Assembly: GCF_020520425.1 (NCBI RefSeq)
Contig: NC_079491.1
Location: forward strand, 38,595,027 to 38,659,026
Reading direction: 5' to 3'
DNA: 64,000 bases
DNA from: Spinacia oleracea
Lineage: Eukaryota; Streptophyta; Magnoliopsida; Caryophyllales; Amaranthaceae
Within the stretch, counting starts at the first letter, position 1, and each line of letters opens with the position of its first letter. The notes under the pieces are model-generated. The model saw only the letters and a list, made by a program, of their open reading frames with translations. It was not told the DNA's origin and ran no database searches. A program made the translations under genes and the position numbers. This document shows, piece after piece, positions 45,423 to 58,427 of the stretch.

Positions 45423-48253
45423 TGTAACACCCCGACAATTCTCTCTTTTCTAAAATAACCTTTTAATATAAAACATAGAGAATTATCAAAGTATTATCGC
45501 CCGTGTGAAAACGTTACGGCTTATTCAGAATTTTGCAGCGGAAAACATAAAACTAACTTTTAGGTTCATAAATAATCTATTACATATTAGGTCCAAACCA
45601 ATTAACTGAATTAAAGAAATACGAATAGTACGACAAATTTCAATCCAAGTTAACAAATTAAATCACTTAATTAAACGAATAGAACTACAAGCTCTCTAAT
45701 CCCGATCCCAATGATGCATCATCTTCAAACCTGTAGATGGGCAACGCTTATTGATCCTTAGAGACTGCTCACCAAAGATGGGTCATCACAGGATCAATAA
45801 GGCATAGCCATGATCAACACACACAAACAAAGCACGTAATCAGCAAAGCTGAGTACTACATACTAAAACAACAACGATCCTAGCATGATACTATCAAACC
45901 AACAACCCTAACATGATACTAATACATATAAGTAAGGACAGGCAAAACATAATAAATTGACGATTATACTTGACTAGACTAAGCTAGGCTTAATAACCAT
46001 AATATTATTTTAGTTGAAATAGACAATGGACCGAGTTGACCATCCAGAAGTCTTCACTAAGGAAGACGAGGTACGGGCGCGACTCCGTAACCTCAGTGAC
46101 CTGCGATATCGAGGAACGTTTAAATAAAAATAGGACACGGTGATCAATCCGGTCCCAGAAAAGGCCATGGGCTACCACCATGAACCCCAACTCCTGTTTG
46201 TCCGTCACTTCAGACGTGCACAGTCTAAAGCTATTGCTATTCAGTTTCACTTTACATGATTTACAAATTGAGATTCCGTTATGACTCAACCATTACATAA
46301 GACAGACAATTCACATTTGTTCACAACTGTTTTTATCTTGGAATTAAGTAAGTGATCATAAAAGCATCAATCAAGACTCATTCCAACTTAACCAACCTTT
46401 CCTTTAACCATGAGCAACCCTGTATATGGGCATAAAGTTTCAACTTACTAAACAAGGTCCTCCGCCCTTATAAAGTAGTGAAAAGATAGAAAGGGAACAA
46501 CAACCAATTGATCCAACCCAATCATATAGAATAATCTAGTGTCCCCAACCAACATGTTTGTATCAAACATCCATACTAACATGTTACAGTTCTTATAGTG
46601 CAAAATAAGTTCAATAAGTTTGTCCAACAGTATTAAACATGCACATTCAATATAACCAAGTTCGTCCATAATATCAACATCGCCAAGTTCAACAATAATA
46701 TCAACATAACCAAGTTCAACAACAAGATTCAACATGGTTTCAACAATTAGCACACATTCCAAGCACACAGGTATGTACGTACCTTGTGTAAACAAACTGA
46801 TAGGCCACTTTAACACTTTCAAAAGTCGCCTAAAGAGAATTCTCCGCCTAAAACAACCAACAAATAATCCCAATAAATTCCTAATCATTGACAACCATAA
46901 GAAAGCATTCTAAATGCATCCTAAACATATTTAGAACTTTCCCCAATATCAAAACTTAAACATTTGATTTCCTAGAATCATGATTATTGAATTAGTGATT
47001 GAAATTCGTTGAAAACTTTTGCAAACATCGTACTTTAAATTTTCAGCAATATAATTTCATTTAAAAGCTTCACCATGGTCAATCTACGTTCCTAGTATCT
47101 CAACATAACCAATTCAATGATCCATACTCAACCCATCATGATTAATAATCATAAAAACCTTGAATTTCATACTTTAAATAATCAAAAATCAATATTTCAA
47201 TGTAATTAGATAATCTGAAAATTAATAACTTTATTATAAAATCCATATAATCTCAAATTTATAATTTAAATCACAAAAACTGAAAATTAATTCGTTTATA
47301 ATCTCAACCCAAATCTGAAAATCATGTTCAAACCATAAAAATTATAAATTTATTATCAAGAACATAATTTAAATTAACAATTATAATTAATTAAAATAAT
47401 TAGTTACTTAGGGTTTAAGAAATAACCAATTCAAGAGGGAGAGGGGAGTGCTGGCCGGCGGACTGGGTGGCGCGGCTAGGCGAGGTGGCTGCGACCGGAG
47501 GTGGCTGCCGGCACAAACAAAACACGAATGAGCCATGAACGAAAACAGAAAAAAAAAGAAAGAAAATGAAATACAAAGGAGAAGGAAGACATTGGTCGGT
47601 GTGGGCCAGGAACGCGGCGGCGCAGCGACGCAGGCTGGGCGGCAACGTGGCGGCGATGACTGCCGTACGTGAACAAAAAGAGAAACAAGTAAGGAGAAGG
47701 AGGAAAACGGGAGAGGAGGAGCAGGGCAAGACAACCGAAAGAAGAGAGAGGAAGAAGGAGTTACCACGAGGGTCGACGGTGGTCGTCGGTGCAGGTGGTG
47801 GTCCGGCAGTGAGCGTGGTGCGGCGGCTGACAAGGGAGAGGAGAGGAGTTGCTGGTGTTGTGCGTGAGGTTGAAGGAGGATGGAGGGGTTTTGGTTTGCC
47901 TTGTTTCCACGTGAATTTGAAAAGAGAGAGGGAGTATTGGTTTGGGTTTAATTTTTGTTTTTGGTTTGGGCTTTTCCCAATTGGGCTAGGAGTAGGATTT
48001 AAGGTTGTTTGAATCCAAAATGATTAGGATTGTTTTCTAAATTCAATCGACCGTGTTTTCGTAATTCGAATTCGTTTTAACTTAAAATTCTAAAATCATT
48101 TTCAATTTCGTAAATCGTTGAAAATATTAAAATGTAATAAATAAGTATACGTGAATTATATATTTATTACTCAAAATTCCTAAATTCTAATTAAATATAA
48201 ATAATATACGTTAAAATATATTAATAAAATTTATAAATTTACGGGGGATTACA
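45423..48253 (-). mobile_element. Solo LTR of a Tekay/Del-like Gypsy element nested in Copia B
   Basis: A 2,831-bp segment with ends TGTAACACCCCG and CGGGGGATTACA is flanked by TCATA on both sides (45418-45422 and 48254-48258). The corresponding point in the left Copia copy is uninterrupted (near 3612-3630). Terminal TGTAAY-CCCCG inverted ends, length and the minus-strand 'gtagtactcagctttgctg' region suit the long LTRs of Tekay/Del chromoviruses. Minus orientation is inferred from these motifs. No internal domain remains. Proline/serine-rich open frames at 47408-47833 are composition artefacts. Confidence 0.8.
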
Positions 48254-48879
48254 TCATACATGATAAATTCTTTTGCAGAATAATTCCCAATTGAATTCTA
48301 TTCATGTAACTTTAGCTCATCTAGTTTAAGTAGATACTAATCCAGCTAAATTCTTTTACATATAATATAGGTTTAAGAATCTCATCTAGATTCTTTGATG
48401 TTCAACTTAGTAAATGCTTATACATAGTTCAAACATTCATTACTTAGATTTATTCACATGGGTCGAATATCTTCTATGAAGCCTTTCGTGTTTGATTTAG
48501 TAAATGCCATTACTTAATCTAAAACGATATCATAAGATCTTTGTAAGTAGATCTTAATACCCAGTATGTACTAAGTTTCGCCTTGGTCCAGCATTGATAA
48601 ATAATTTTCAAGTCTAAGTCATTAGAATTTGAATGTCATTTCACAATAGAGAGATATGTGTGTGATACACATAGGACCAATTAACTTTTACGTACTCCCA
48701 CTAAACTTCTTATATATCTATAAGAACCATGTACATTTTATGAAACTAAAATACTTATTAGCTTCACTAAAATACAGTTCCAATTCCCAATTGCTTGCTT
48801 AAATCTTGTTCTTAGATTTCATAAGCTAGCTTTTATTTGGATCCACAAATCCTATGACATGCCATGTAGGTAGTTTCTT

Positions 48880-49125
48880 CCAACATTTGATTGATGGAGA
48901 TTTTTTGTCATCCAATTGCCATATTTACCAATATGCAATTATTGCTTGATTTATAGACTGGAGCATTACGATTTTGCATGAGGCTTCAACACAATCTACG
49001 CCGTGAATTTGCTTGTAACCTTTAGCAACTAATCTATCTTTGTGTGTGAAGACACAATTCAATGTTTGATGGTTTTTATCCTTAAAACCAATTTGCAACC
49101 AATAGGTGTTAATCTATTCTTACAA
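48880..49125 (-). pseudogene. Degenerate Copia reverse transcriptase remnant of element B
   Basis: Minus-strand translation gives KNRLTPIGCKLVLRIKTIKH, a stop, then HKDRLVAKGYKQIHGVDCVEAS and QLDDK followed by SPSIKCWKKL. It parallels the remnant at 2729-2960, including the non-canonical block after QLDDK. Stops and loss of the catalytic motif exclude activity. Confidence 0.7.
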
Positions 49126-52100
49126 ATCAACAAAATTTCAATTTTGTCATCAAAACATTAAGTATGTTTTATGGCCTTTAACCAATTAAACATTAAGTCT
49201 ATATATGGCCTCTAACCATTTTAGGGAATATATATTTCGTCATAGCACAAGTCACAAACTCATTAATCTACATGATAATAGTTTGACTCTAAGTTGTAGG
49301 TTTCTTCACTATTTAATAGAAGAATCTCATAGTTTCAGTGACCTGAACTCTATGTTTCTTCACTATCTAATAGAAGAATCTCATAGTTTCAGTGACTTGA
49401 ACTCTATGCCTACTTGGGTATAGAACATCAAACAATAGAATATCAACAGCCACTTGAAAGTCCTTTGAATATTCTGTTCTCCTTGAAGCACTTGTAAATT
49501 CTTCTAAGAGATGTCTATTCTTTAAAGCCACTTCTAAAGTCCTTAAAGAATAAGTGTTTGGATTTTCTGAAGAACTTCGAAAAGCCTCCGGAATGTCCGT
49601 TTATGGTTTTTGTTCGCCTCGAAAACTTTCGAGGTCTATTTTGTCCCACTTGTCATTTTGGAAACGAATCTCCAAAAGGACACTATTTCGAGCAAACAAA
49701 CATTGTGTCCTCAAAAATTTGTAGTAGAAACAATACCCTTGTGTCTCATTTGAATAAATCACAATGAAACATATATCAATACTTGGGCCTTAGTTTGTCG
49801 TATAACAAACACTAAGCTCCCACTGAGTTTTGCAACTCTTTAGATATATATATTATTGAAAAGATATTCTGAAATTACTTTTCAATAGCTTTGATGAATT
49901 TGGTTTAGTTTGGTGGTAGTTGAGCATTTTGTTTTAGAAATTATAGGAAAATTCTTTATGATTCATCATTGATCGAATCAAGTACTAATTGACTTCGATT
50001 ATTCCAATGTAGATATGCCACATCTTATGGAGCTAGATCGTGAAATTACAACACACAATCATTGATGATCATATTTGGTCTTAAGTAATCATCAACATGA
50101 TCTAACCTAGATCTTTATGATTTCTTGCCAAGTGGACGTTTTTATACTTTTCTATGAATCTTTGAACTAGCCAAACAGATTCAAACTTATATCACTTTGA
50201 GTAAATAAATCCATATTCACTCAAAACCATGTGAAATAATAAAGTCATAAAATCTTTCTTTAGCTTTGAACTCTATTGTCTAGGAGTTCTAACAATAGCT
50301 CATATCTTTTGTTACTTTCAACAAGTAAGACTAGCTTGTCTTGAATTGATCTAGAAATCAATCAACTTCCAAAATTCCATCAAAATAGAGCTTTTGAATG
50401 TTACCTTGTTGATATGGTCTAAGCAACAATGCTAAAGGTTAGTGGAACTCAAATCAAGAGATTGATTTGAACCTAGTAAAGTTCTTATTGATAAAGAGTT
50501 GTTTGTTTTAATCAAGCATATTGACTCAACCCGTAAATAACCATTTCATTCAATTAAACAAACAAACAAACAAACATTGCTTTTGTTTTTCTTGAATGTG
50601 AGTCTTTCTGTGTTTGAAAACAGAAATTTAGGTATGCTGATTATGGAAAAAAAAATAGCCATTAAGTTCCAGGTTTGAAAGGACTTAAAACAAACTAGAT
50701 GAGTTCCATGCTTCATTTCCCACTTGTAGGTCATTAGTGTATCCTAGCTTCCATCATTTGAGTTATTACCGAAGTAAGAACCTCAAGCGGTATATGATAC
50801 CAAGGAAGTTTGATTGCTAGGTCACTTCTCTTTAAACATAAACTTATAGGTAGAAACGGAATCGTAAATTCCTTTCATTTGTTCCTCGTTTTCCTATTTC
50901 TTGTACCCTTTCTTATAGTCTTAAGAATTGATTTCTTTAGTGTTGACTTTTATACTTTGTTAGACATGTCCAATGTCACCAACAAGGTTCTTTACCATTT
51001 TAATTTATGTTGAATATTAAGTTTCAACTAGATGATCTTACCAGAAGCTTCTAAAGTTCTCTAAGCATCGATCTATTCGAATGTCTAGGGACTAGACTCA
51101 TTCGAGAATAAAATGGACAAAGATATTAAGCTGTTAACCATTGGTAAAGCTGAGCGTTTAAACTCAATGCTTTATGATCTCAAAACTACATTGTATTTTG
51201 AATTCACAAGCACCAATACTTTGATACTCGAAAACATCCATAAAAGTCGCTAAAAGAAACGTACATTTTAATTTGCTCACTTTCTCTCATTTCCGTGAAT
51301 CATTCTTGGATTCATTACCAATCGAGGAAATTTGCCGTTACCTTCTGAGAGGATTTATTGCAGTGCAAGATATTTCATTATAAACAATAATTAAAACATA
51401 CATTGAAGCATGCAAAGTCTAAACATTTATCATGAGTAATAACTTGAAATTAAAGCAATCATGCAATTTAAACAAGTCATTGGCATTTTATTCGAATTTA
51501 TTGTTCCGGCAGGTGTGAATAAAATGATCCCAAGATCCTAAAATCATCGAAGAATTAAGCACATTATATATTTAGACTCAATTCTAAAATATTTTAGGTA
51601 AGCAAATCCTTTGCTAATTGTTTAGAAACTACTCTTTGTTGATAGGTACGTCTAAGAACTTATTAGGTAAACCTATCCCGTTTGCCACGACATAAAAGGA
51701 CTCCTTACTTATATCGTTGAGTTTCACCAAAACTAACATGTACTCACAATTATTTGTGTACCTTACCCCTTTAGGATCAATAAGTAACACCTCGCTATGG
51801 TGGAAAACTATTACTAAGATTGATGTAAAGGTTATCCAAGTAAGTGTTATTTTGGCATGACACCTTTTAACTCAATTTTTTAAAGTTTGAAACTTAAGGC
51901 TCTTACTATGTTGGTTAGATTTTAAGTGAACTAAAATCCTTAATCATGCAACATAATCAAGCCACAATCTCATGCATAATTAAGACATATTTAAAGCAAT
52001 AAATAACTTAAAGCATGCATAAGATATAAATGTGATCTAGTATGGCCCGACTTCATCTTGAAGCTTCAACTTCAAACTCCGTCTTGAAAATGGATTGGAA

Positions 52101-52927
52101 ACTCCATCTTGAATTTCACCATGAGAGGCGCCATTTTCTTCAAATAGGATAAGCTATAATTGAAACTAATTACAACTATTTGATGGTACGCAGACCATAT
52201 TTAAAATTAAAAAACTTTGGTGCATTAGACCAATTTTACATTCAAATTAATGTTACGCAAACCATATTTTCTATCCTATTTGGGTCATACTAGTCACTTT
52301 CCATAACCTGCAAAATAGTATATTTACAATATACCATTCACCTATTCATTTATCAATGAATGGCCCACATAGCAAGTTAGTAGAACATATTATGCATCAC
52401 ATAAATATTTTCAACAATTAATTAAGGGTTCCAATAATCTACAAATTATTCAATCCTTATTAATTCTAATTGAGTTGTTTTAACCTTAAAGGAATATAGA
52501 CCTAATTAAGAGTTTATGACTAAAATGCTCCCACTAAAACCAAGAAATTTACATGCTTTACAAATTTTAAACATAAAATTGTATTTCCTAGTCCAACCGG
52601 AAACTTACAAATTTAATTAAAATTTAAAGCTCTAGTTGATTAAAATTAATTAATTTAAATTTTATCAAGGTTTTAATTTTAGTAAAATAATTAGGATAAA
52701 TAAATTAATAATAATTAAATTATTCAAAATTAAATTCCGAAATTAAATTAAATTACGAAATTAAATTTAATTAAAATCGTTTTCAACCGAAAAATTAAAA
52801 CGAACTAACAGCCAAGACAAGGCCATAGGCTTGCGCCCATGCCTCGTCGAGGCCTTGTTGTAGCAGCGCCCATGGGCCGCGTGCACGAATGCAGCGCCCA
52901 TGGCCTGCCACTCGCATTGGTCGTAGC
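49126..52927 (-). other. Copia B internal DNA between RT remnant and hAT insertion
   Basis: Mirrors positions 1 to about 2720 of the left Copia copy up to about 51850, then continues into leader DNA resembling 7500-8450 of the Copia fragment at 6613-9558. Open frames such as 50810-51013 have a near-identical partner at 847-1050 (opposite strand). They are not conserved as coding in any family I know. Confidence 0.65.
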
Positions 52928-55900
52928 TAGACCTGTCAAACGGGTCGGGTCGGGTCGGGTTAGTGTCGGTCAACTTCGGGTTCGGGTTCTAACGGGTCGG
53001 TCAGTTTCGGGTTCGGGTTGACAAATGCTTGTTCAAGACCCAGAGTGTTCGGGTTGACCCAACGGGTTGAGAGCTTTTATTACGCCTTTTTTTTATTACG
53101 CACTTTTTACTATTATATGCCTTTTTTACGGGTTCGAATTGACCCACGAGTTGAATAACTATTAGTTTTACTCGTATAATGAATTTAGATGTACATAAAA
53201 TTAAAAGAATTTTAAATTTTTAACATTGAGAGATCTAATTATTAATAAATATAATACGATAATAGTAAGGCATGAAAGAAACATCACTGCAACAGCATAT
53301 AAACATAGTACTAGTAAATTAGTAATAGTATGACATTGAAAGGTCTAATTAGTAATAATAAAATATAGTAGTAAAGTATTTTAATAAATATACATCCAAT
53401 TGAAAGCTCGAAACTTCCATATAGTTGTACAACATTGAGAGCATTCATGCACCAACAGCTCTATCATATGCCACATTAAAGAAACATCACTGCAACAGCT
53501 CTATCATATGCCACATGAAAGAGACATCACTGCAACATCTCTATCATTTGCCACAACAACTAAAACCAGACCAGCAAATAAGCAAGAAGCAGCAACAACT
53601 CAGCATGAAAGAAGCAGCACCAAGTAACAGAACCAGCAGGCTACAACCATTCATTCATTCATTCATTTAGGTTTCATCATACTGAACCTGCAAAGCTACA
53701 AGTCTGCAACCATTCATTCAATGAACAACACCTGTACCAAGCAGCAATAGAAGTCTGCAAAATAAATCAGACTGTAACAAGCCAAAAACAGATTTCTTGA
53801 GGTGCAATGTTGGGATTCCTCGTAATTTAATTCCAAGTATTCCAAATACAGTCATGCTCAAATTAAAAATACAAACTAAAAGTTACTAATAAAGTCAAGT
53901 GAAGCTTAATAAAACAAAGTTCCAACAACGCAAAATAAAACAAACTGCTCCAAAATGTATCATAACTTTTCTCAAAAGTCCTCCTCGTCTTCACCATACT
54001 CATCATCACTGATTTCTTGAGGTGCAATGTTGGGATCTTGAAGAAGAGGAATCTCAATACCATCATCAAGAGAATTGTCACCTTCAAGCAATTCAATTAA
54101 TTAAGAAATATATTAAATATTTAAACATGTAAAGATAATTAAAATGAGCTTAAAATATTTATTTTTAGGGGATAAATGACTCACCCTTTTCGACATCGTA
54201 GCCAATTATCCAACTCCGAGTTGTAATTAAAACTTCTGCATTCTCAGGTAACAAAGAAGCTCTCCACTTTGTTAATATCCTACTTCCTAAGCTAAAAGCC
54301 GACTCAGATGCAACGATAGTAATAGGGATGCTTAACAATTCTCGAGCCATTTTTGCAACTTGTGGAAACCTTATTTCATTATCTTCCACCATTGAAGAAC
54401 ATCTAATTCTGCCAAAGGATCTAGTTTATGCTCACCCAAATAGTCATCAAGTTGTGTTCTACCTTGAAACGAGGAACTCTCAAAGTTCGAAAATGCCTAC
54501 ATAGCACAAACATAGACATTAGGACAAATTATAAACTATTTAATAACATGACCAATATAAATTGTAGATGAGAGGTAAGGAACTTACAGTAAGGTGGTTA
54601 CTTTCACATCTAGCTCCAGGGACATTATCTTGCACATTACCAGTTGTGGCATACTCTTCAAAGAGCTTGAAGAGAGATTCTTTCACTTGTTCAGTCTTAT
54701 ATTCAGCACTTCTAGCATCCAATTGCGTAAAGCAAAACTTAACATATTAAAGTTTCAAGCGAGGATCAAAAATTGCAGCTAAAGAAAGAATCTTGCTGTA
54801 AGATTCCCAATACTTGTCAAATTTTTCTTTCATCTTCTTTCCCATTGTGTTCAATGTCTCATCCTCATGATTACAATAACTCCTTATGAGAGACTCAATT
54901 GTCAAAACATGCATTAAATACAAATTGGCAGTTGGATAATTCCTACCAGAAAATCGTTTGGTAATCTCATCAAAAGGTCTTAATAGTGCACATATCTTCT
55001 CAAGTTTAGACCATTCATCTTCCGTTGGAGCTTGAGGCGTACTTGCATTACTAATCCTTACCATCCTTGTGAAAACAACACGATAAATAAAAGCCCTTTC
55101 AAGCATTGTAAAAGTGGAATTCCATCTTGTAGGACAATCCAACCAAAAACCCTTGGAACAATCAATACCAATACTAAGAGCACACTCTCGAAATTTTAGT
55201 TTTCTAGCCTCAGAGCTAGTCCAATATCTAACTGATTGTCTAACTTTATTCATAGCATCACAAACAATACCCAATCCATCTTGAACAATCAAGTTTAATA
55301 CATGAGCACCACAACGAATGTGAAAGTAATCACCATCAGAAGGTAATCTACCAAACACAGAAAGACTATCGGCCAACAAATCTTGCATATTATCATTGCA
55401 TCTAGCATTGTCTAATGTGATAGAAAAGATTTTCTTATGAATTCCCCATCCCTTTAAAAGAGCAAGAACCTTATCATGCAAAGCTTGGGCATTATGAGGA
55501 GGAGGTACATGACAAAAGTTTACTATCTTATTATGCAACTTCCAATTCTCATCTACATAATGTGCTGTCAAAGAAAGGTAACCTTGACCAACAGAAGACG
55601 TCCACATATCACTTGTTAAACATATCTTCCCAGGAACCTCTTGCAATTCTCTCTTAAGCTTTTTTTTTCTCTAGAACATGAACTTTAATAGTCCAATTCC
55701 TAGCTGTATTTCGACAAATTGGCTTGCATTCATCATTCAAAGACATATGAATATCCCTATTCCCTTCATGTTCAGCAAACGAGTAACTATAACCATGCTT
55801 AATGATAGCTAATGCAACTTTTTTTTTGTAAATAAGATGATTAAACTTTTTAGGTTTTTTTGCCTCTTTATCTAAAAACATTTGACCAACATCAAAACTA

Positions 55901-57288
55901 GCAATTTTAGGACAAATTTCAGTATGACGTTTGAAATTAGTTGTACCATTATGAGAATCAGCAAACACAGGTCCTTGGTTGCAATATTTGCAATAAGCTC
56001 TTGGTCGTTTGTCATTGAACTCGCCACCGTCGAAGCAATTATAATGATCCCAAACATTTGATGCCCATTTCCTTTTGCGACTCCCAGACGAGTCATTACT
56101 TTCTTGTCCACTCTCACCACCACGACTAGTATCACCAATACTTGCACCACCCAAATTAGGCTCAACTCCTACAACAATTACAAATTTAAAATGATTAGAG
56201 TTAAACATGAGGCAACCTATTACATATTTAAAATGTCTGACTACTTTCTTTTTTTAATTGACATTCAAAATGTCTAACTACTTTGATAATTAAAAAGCAG
56301 CATAATCAAATTAAAATTAATTAATTGATCTTCCATCTTCATCCAGAAGCAATAACAATATTAAACTATTAATCGCCTTCTAACCACTTCAAAGGCTAAA
56401 ACAATCAGTTGCCAACTTGCCATCATCAACTAACATCATTGCTTCGAAAGAATCAAACTCAAATCCTAAAACGTGATTTGAATAATCTCATATTCTGTAT
56501 CTAACAAACCATAATTAAAATCATATAAGTGAGCAGTTGAGCACTAAAAATGGCACGCTACTGCTGATGTTAATTTGCTGGTATTAAATATGTATGTACG
56601 GAACTACGGACTAAAAGTTTTAACAACCAACATCAACATCTCAAAAAATTAAACAACCTGCTAATTCGCTAAATCTCACCTCAAGCATATCAGATTCTCA
56701 ATATCACATAGATTAGTTCCCACTTTCTAGATGTTATTACAGATAATTGATAACAATCTAACAGTCATATACTCATATTATATTGAATTTAAAGTCTAAA
56801 ATTGAATAATTGATAAAGGATTAAAGGGGTTACCTAAACCTTCTTCGAAAGTGGGAGATGAAGAGGATGAAAAAATTGATTGACCACGAGGAAATGGAAC
56901 GCGACCTGCTGCTGGAGAACCTCCTCGTTTATGGAAAGGAGGACGAGAGCTTGACCGTCGACCCATGTCGGCGGTAAACTAGAGAGTTTGAGACTTTGAG
57001 AGTATGAGAGATAGAAAGAGATGAATGTTTGTTCTAGCGGAGTAGCGGCTGTTTGAGAATTGCGAGTTTAGATTTAGGTTTTTTACTCTTTTTCAAAAAA
57101 AAAAAAAATCACTTTATCACTAAACCCGACGGGTCATACCGAACCCGACCCGTTTTGGACCCGAAAATTCCGGGTTGTTCGGGTTCGGATAAAAACGGGT
57201 TACGGGTTGAGAAATCTTGTTCAAGACCCACTTTTTCCGGGTCGGGTTCGGGTCGGTTTTCGGGTCGGGTCGAGTTTTGACAGGTCTA
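52928..57288 (-). mobile_element. hAT transposon with decayed transposase gene, nested in Copia B leader
   Basis: 4,361 bp with inverted ends TAGACCTGTCAAA and TTTTGACAGGTCTA (the left A/C positions vary slightly). The flanking 8-mers GTCGTAGC (52920-52927) and GCCGTAGC (57289-57296) match at seven of eight bases. Subterminal GGGTCGGG motifs are clustered at both ends. A transposase gene runs leftward in the middle. Length, TIR and duplication fit an originally autonomous hAT (Ac-like) element. Confidence 0.9.
53972..56966 (-). pseudogene. hAT transposase (BED zinc finger, RNase H-like core, hATC dimerisation), disabled
   Basis: Cut-and-paste transposase of the surrounding element. Exon 1 56966-56835 (MGRRSSSRPPF, serine-rich). 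Exon 2 from 56168 has a BED finger (VWDHYNCF, CKYC, TTNFKRHTEIC) and a core with ICLTSDMWTS, SITLDNARCNDNM, HIRCGAHVLNLIVQDGL and CPTRWNSTFTML. Exon 3 (54496-54185) has the hATC region (MARELLSIPITIVASESAFS). An acidic last exon ends at 53972. Three breaks are visible: one extra base in the nine-A run at 55660-55668, an in-frame TAA at 54749-54747 just after DPRLKL, and a frame shift near 54380 before NEIRFPQVAKM. Splice sites look sound. The first break is in a homopolymer and could be an assembly error; the other two argue that the gene is dead. Confidence 0.85.
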
Positions 57289-58414
57289 GCCGTAGCATGA
57301 GCATCGAGTAGGCCACGTGTAGCACGCAGCGAGCCGAGCAAGCCACGCCTACGCGCAGCAAGCACCGCTCGCTGGGATGAGCCAGCGCGCACTGGGCAGA
57401 CCAGCGCTTGCTGGAGCGTGCCAGCGCTCGTCGCTTGCGCGCACGGCATGTGTGCTCGTTGCCTTCGTCTCGCCACTCGCTCACTTGCACACCGCACACA
57501 GCGCACAGGAGGGCAGCCCCCCCCCCCCCCCCCCCCCCCGCGTGCGTGTGCACCCGTGCCTTGCTCGCTGCATCGTATCGCATGGGCGACGAGCTCCCTT
57601 GCTCGTCGTCGCATGCCCGCACTATACAACACCTCTTAAGGGTAACACTTAGCTTCCAGTGCTTCGTGCGTGCAAGATTAGTGAACTCTTTTCATAAAAA
57701 TTAAAACTTTTATCATTTAAATTTATTGACAAATTAATAGCTCATATTAATTTCATAAATTTAGGCGAAAAATCGAAAATTTATTATTCAAATTAATTTC
57801 CGATTATATTTATATTCATGGATTCAAATCTAGTTCATAAAATTTTAAAACTTTTCAATTTTAACAAATTTTATGGTGGTTTTTAATCATAGGATCCTAA
57901 TTAAATTGCTAATTAATTATGAAAATCAAATCAAATTCTAAATTATTCGAATTTCAACAAATTAATTACAATTACAAATTAAGTTGTATAATTAACAAGA
58001 TTAGGCTTTAAATTTGTTAAACATATACAGTAGGTCAATCATAGATTCAAGATTTACATACAAGATTCGCAAATATTTAATTTAACATCATAAAAATTAT
58101 AAATTTTGCGTTCGAAAAACTAAAACCTCCGAAAAGTCATAGTTAGGCTTCGAATTTGGGAATTCTGGGTTCGGCATCAAATCTATGATTTTAGTCAAAA
58201 TTTTAAAACGTCGTTTACATCTGAAATTCACTATAAAATTATACGTTTCCGACCATTATTGACTAAACTGCCGAAAATCATGCGAACATATAATTAAATA
58301 ATCGCACGAATTTGCAATTAATTACATTCAACGAAATTAATCACCCCTTTAATTCATTGCAAATTTATAAAATTAACCATGTTAACTATAATTGATTATG
58401 GAATTAATTAGAGG
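57289..58414 (-). other. Copia B leader, distal part with GC-rich tract and C23 run
   Basis: GC-rich up to about 57640, including 23 consecutive C residues (57517-57539), then AT-rich to the primer binding site. Overlapping open frames in the GC-rich part occur on both strands and have no family resemblance. Confidence 0.6.
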
Positions 58415-58427
58415 CTCGTGATACCAC
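58415..58427 (-). other. Primer binding site of Copia element B
   Basis: GTGGTATCACGAG on the minus strand directly follows the 5' LTR and matches the initiator-Met tRNA complement in its first eight bases after the leading G. Confidence 0.75.

Noticed and set aside
47408-48012. Proline/serine- and arginine-rich frames on both strands
   Set aside because: They are inside a solo LTR and reflect purine/pyrimidine strand bias.
53972-56966. Possible host (domesticated) BED/hATC gene
   Set aside because: It sits inside intact TIRs with a target duplication and has at least three disabling changes, so it is a transposon gene and not domesticated.
57120-57704. Multiple overlapping frames around the C23 run
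   Set aside because: GC-rich Copia leader plus the hAT terminus; no conserved coding signal.
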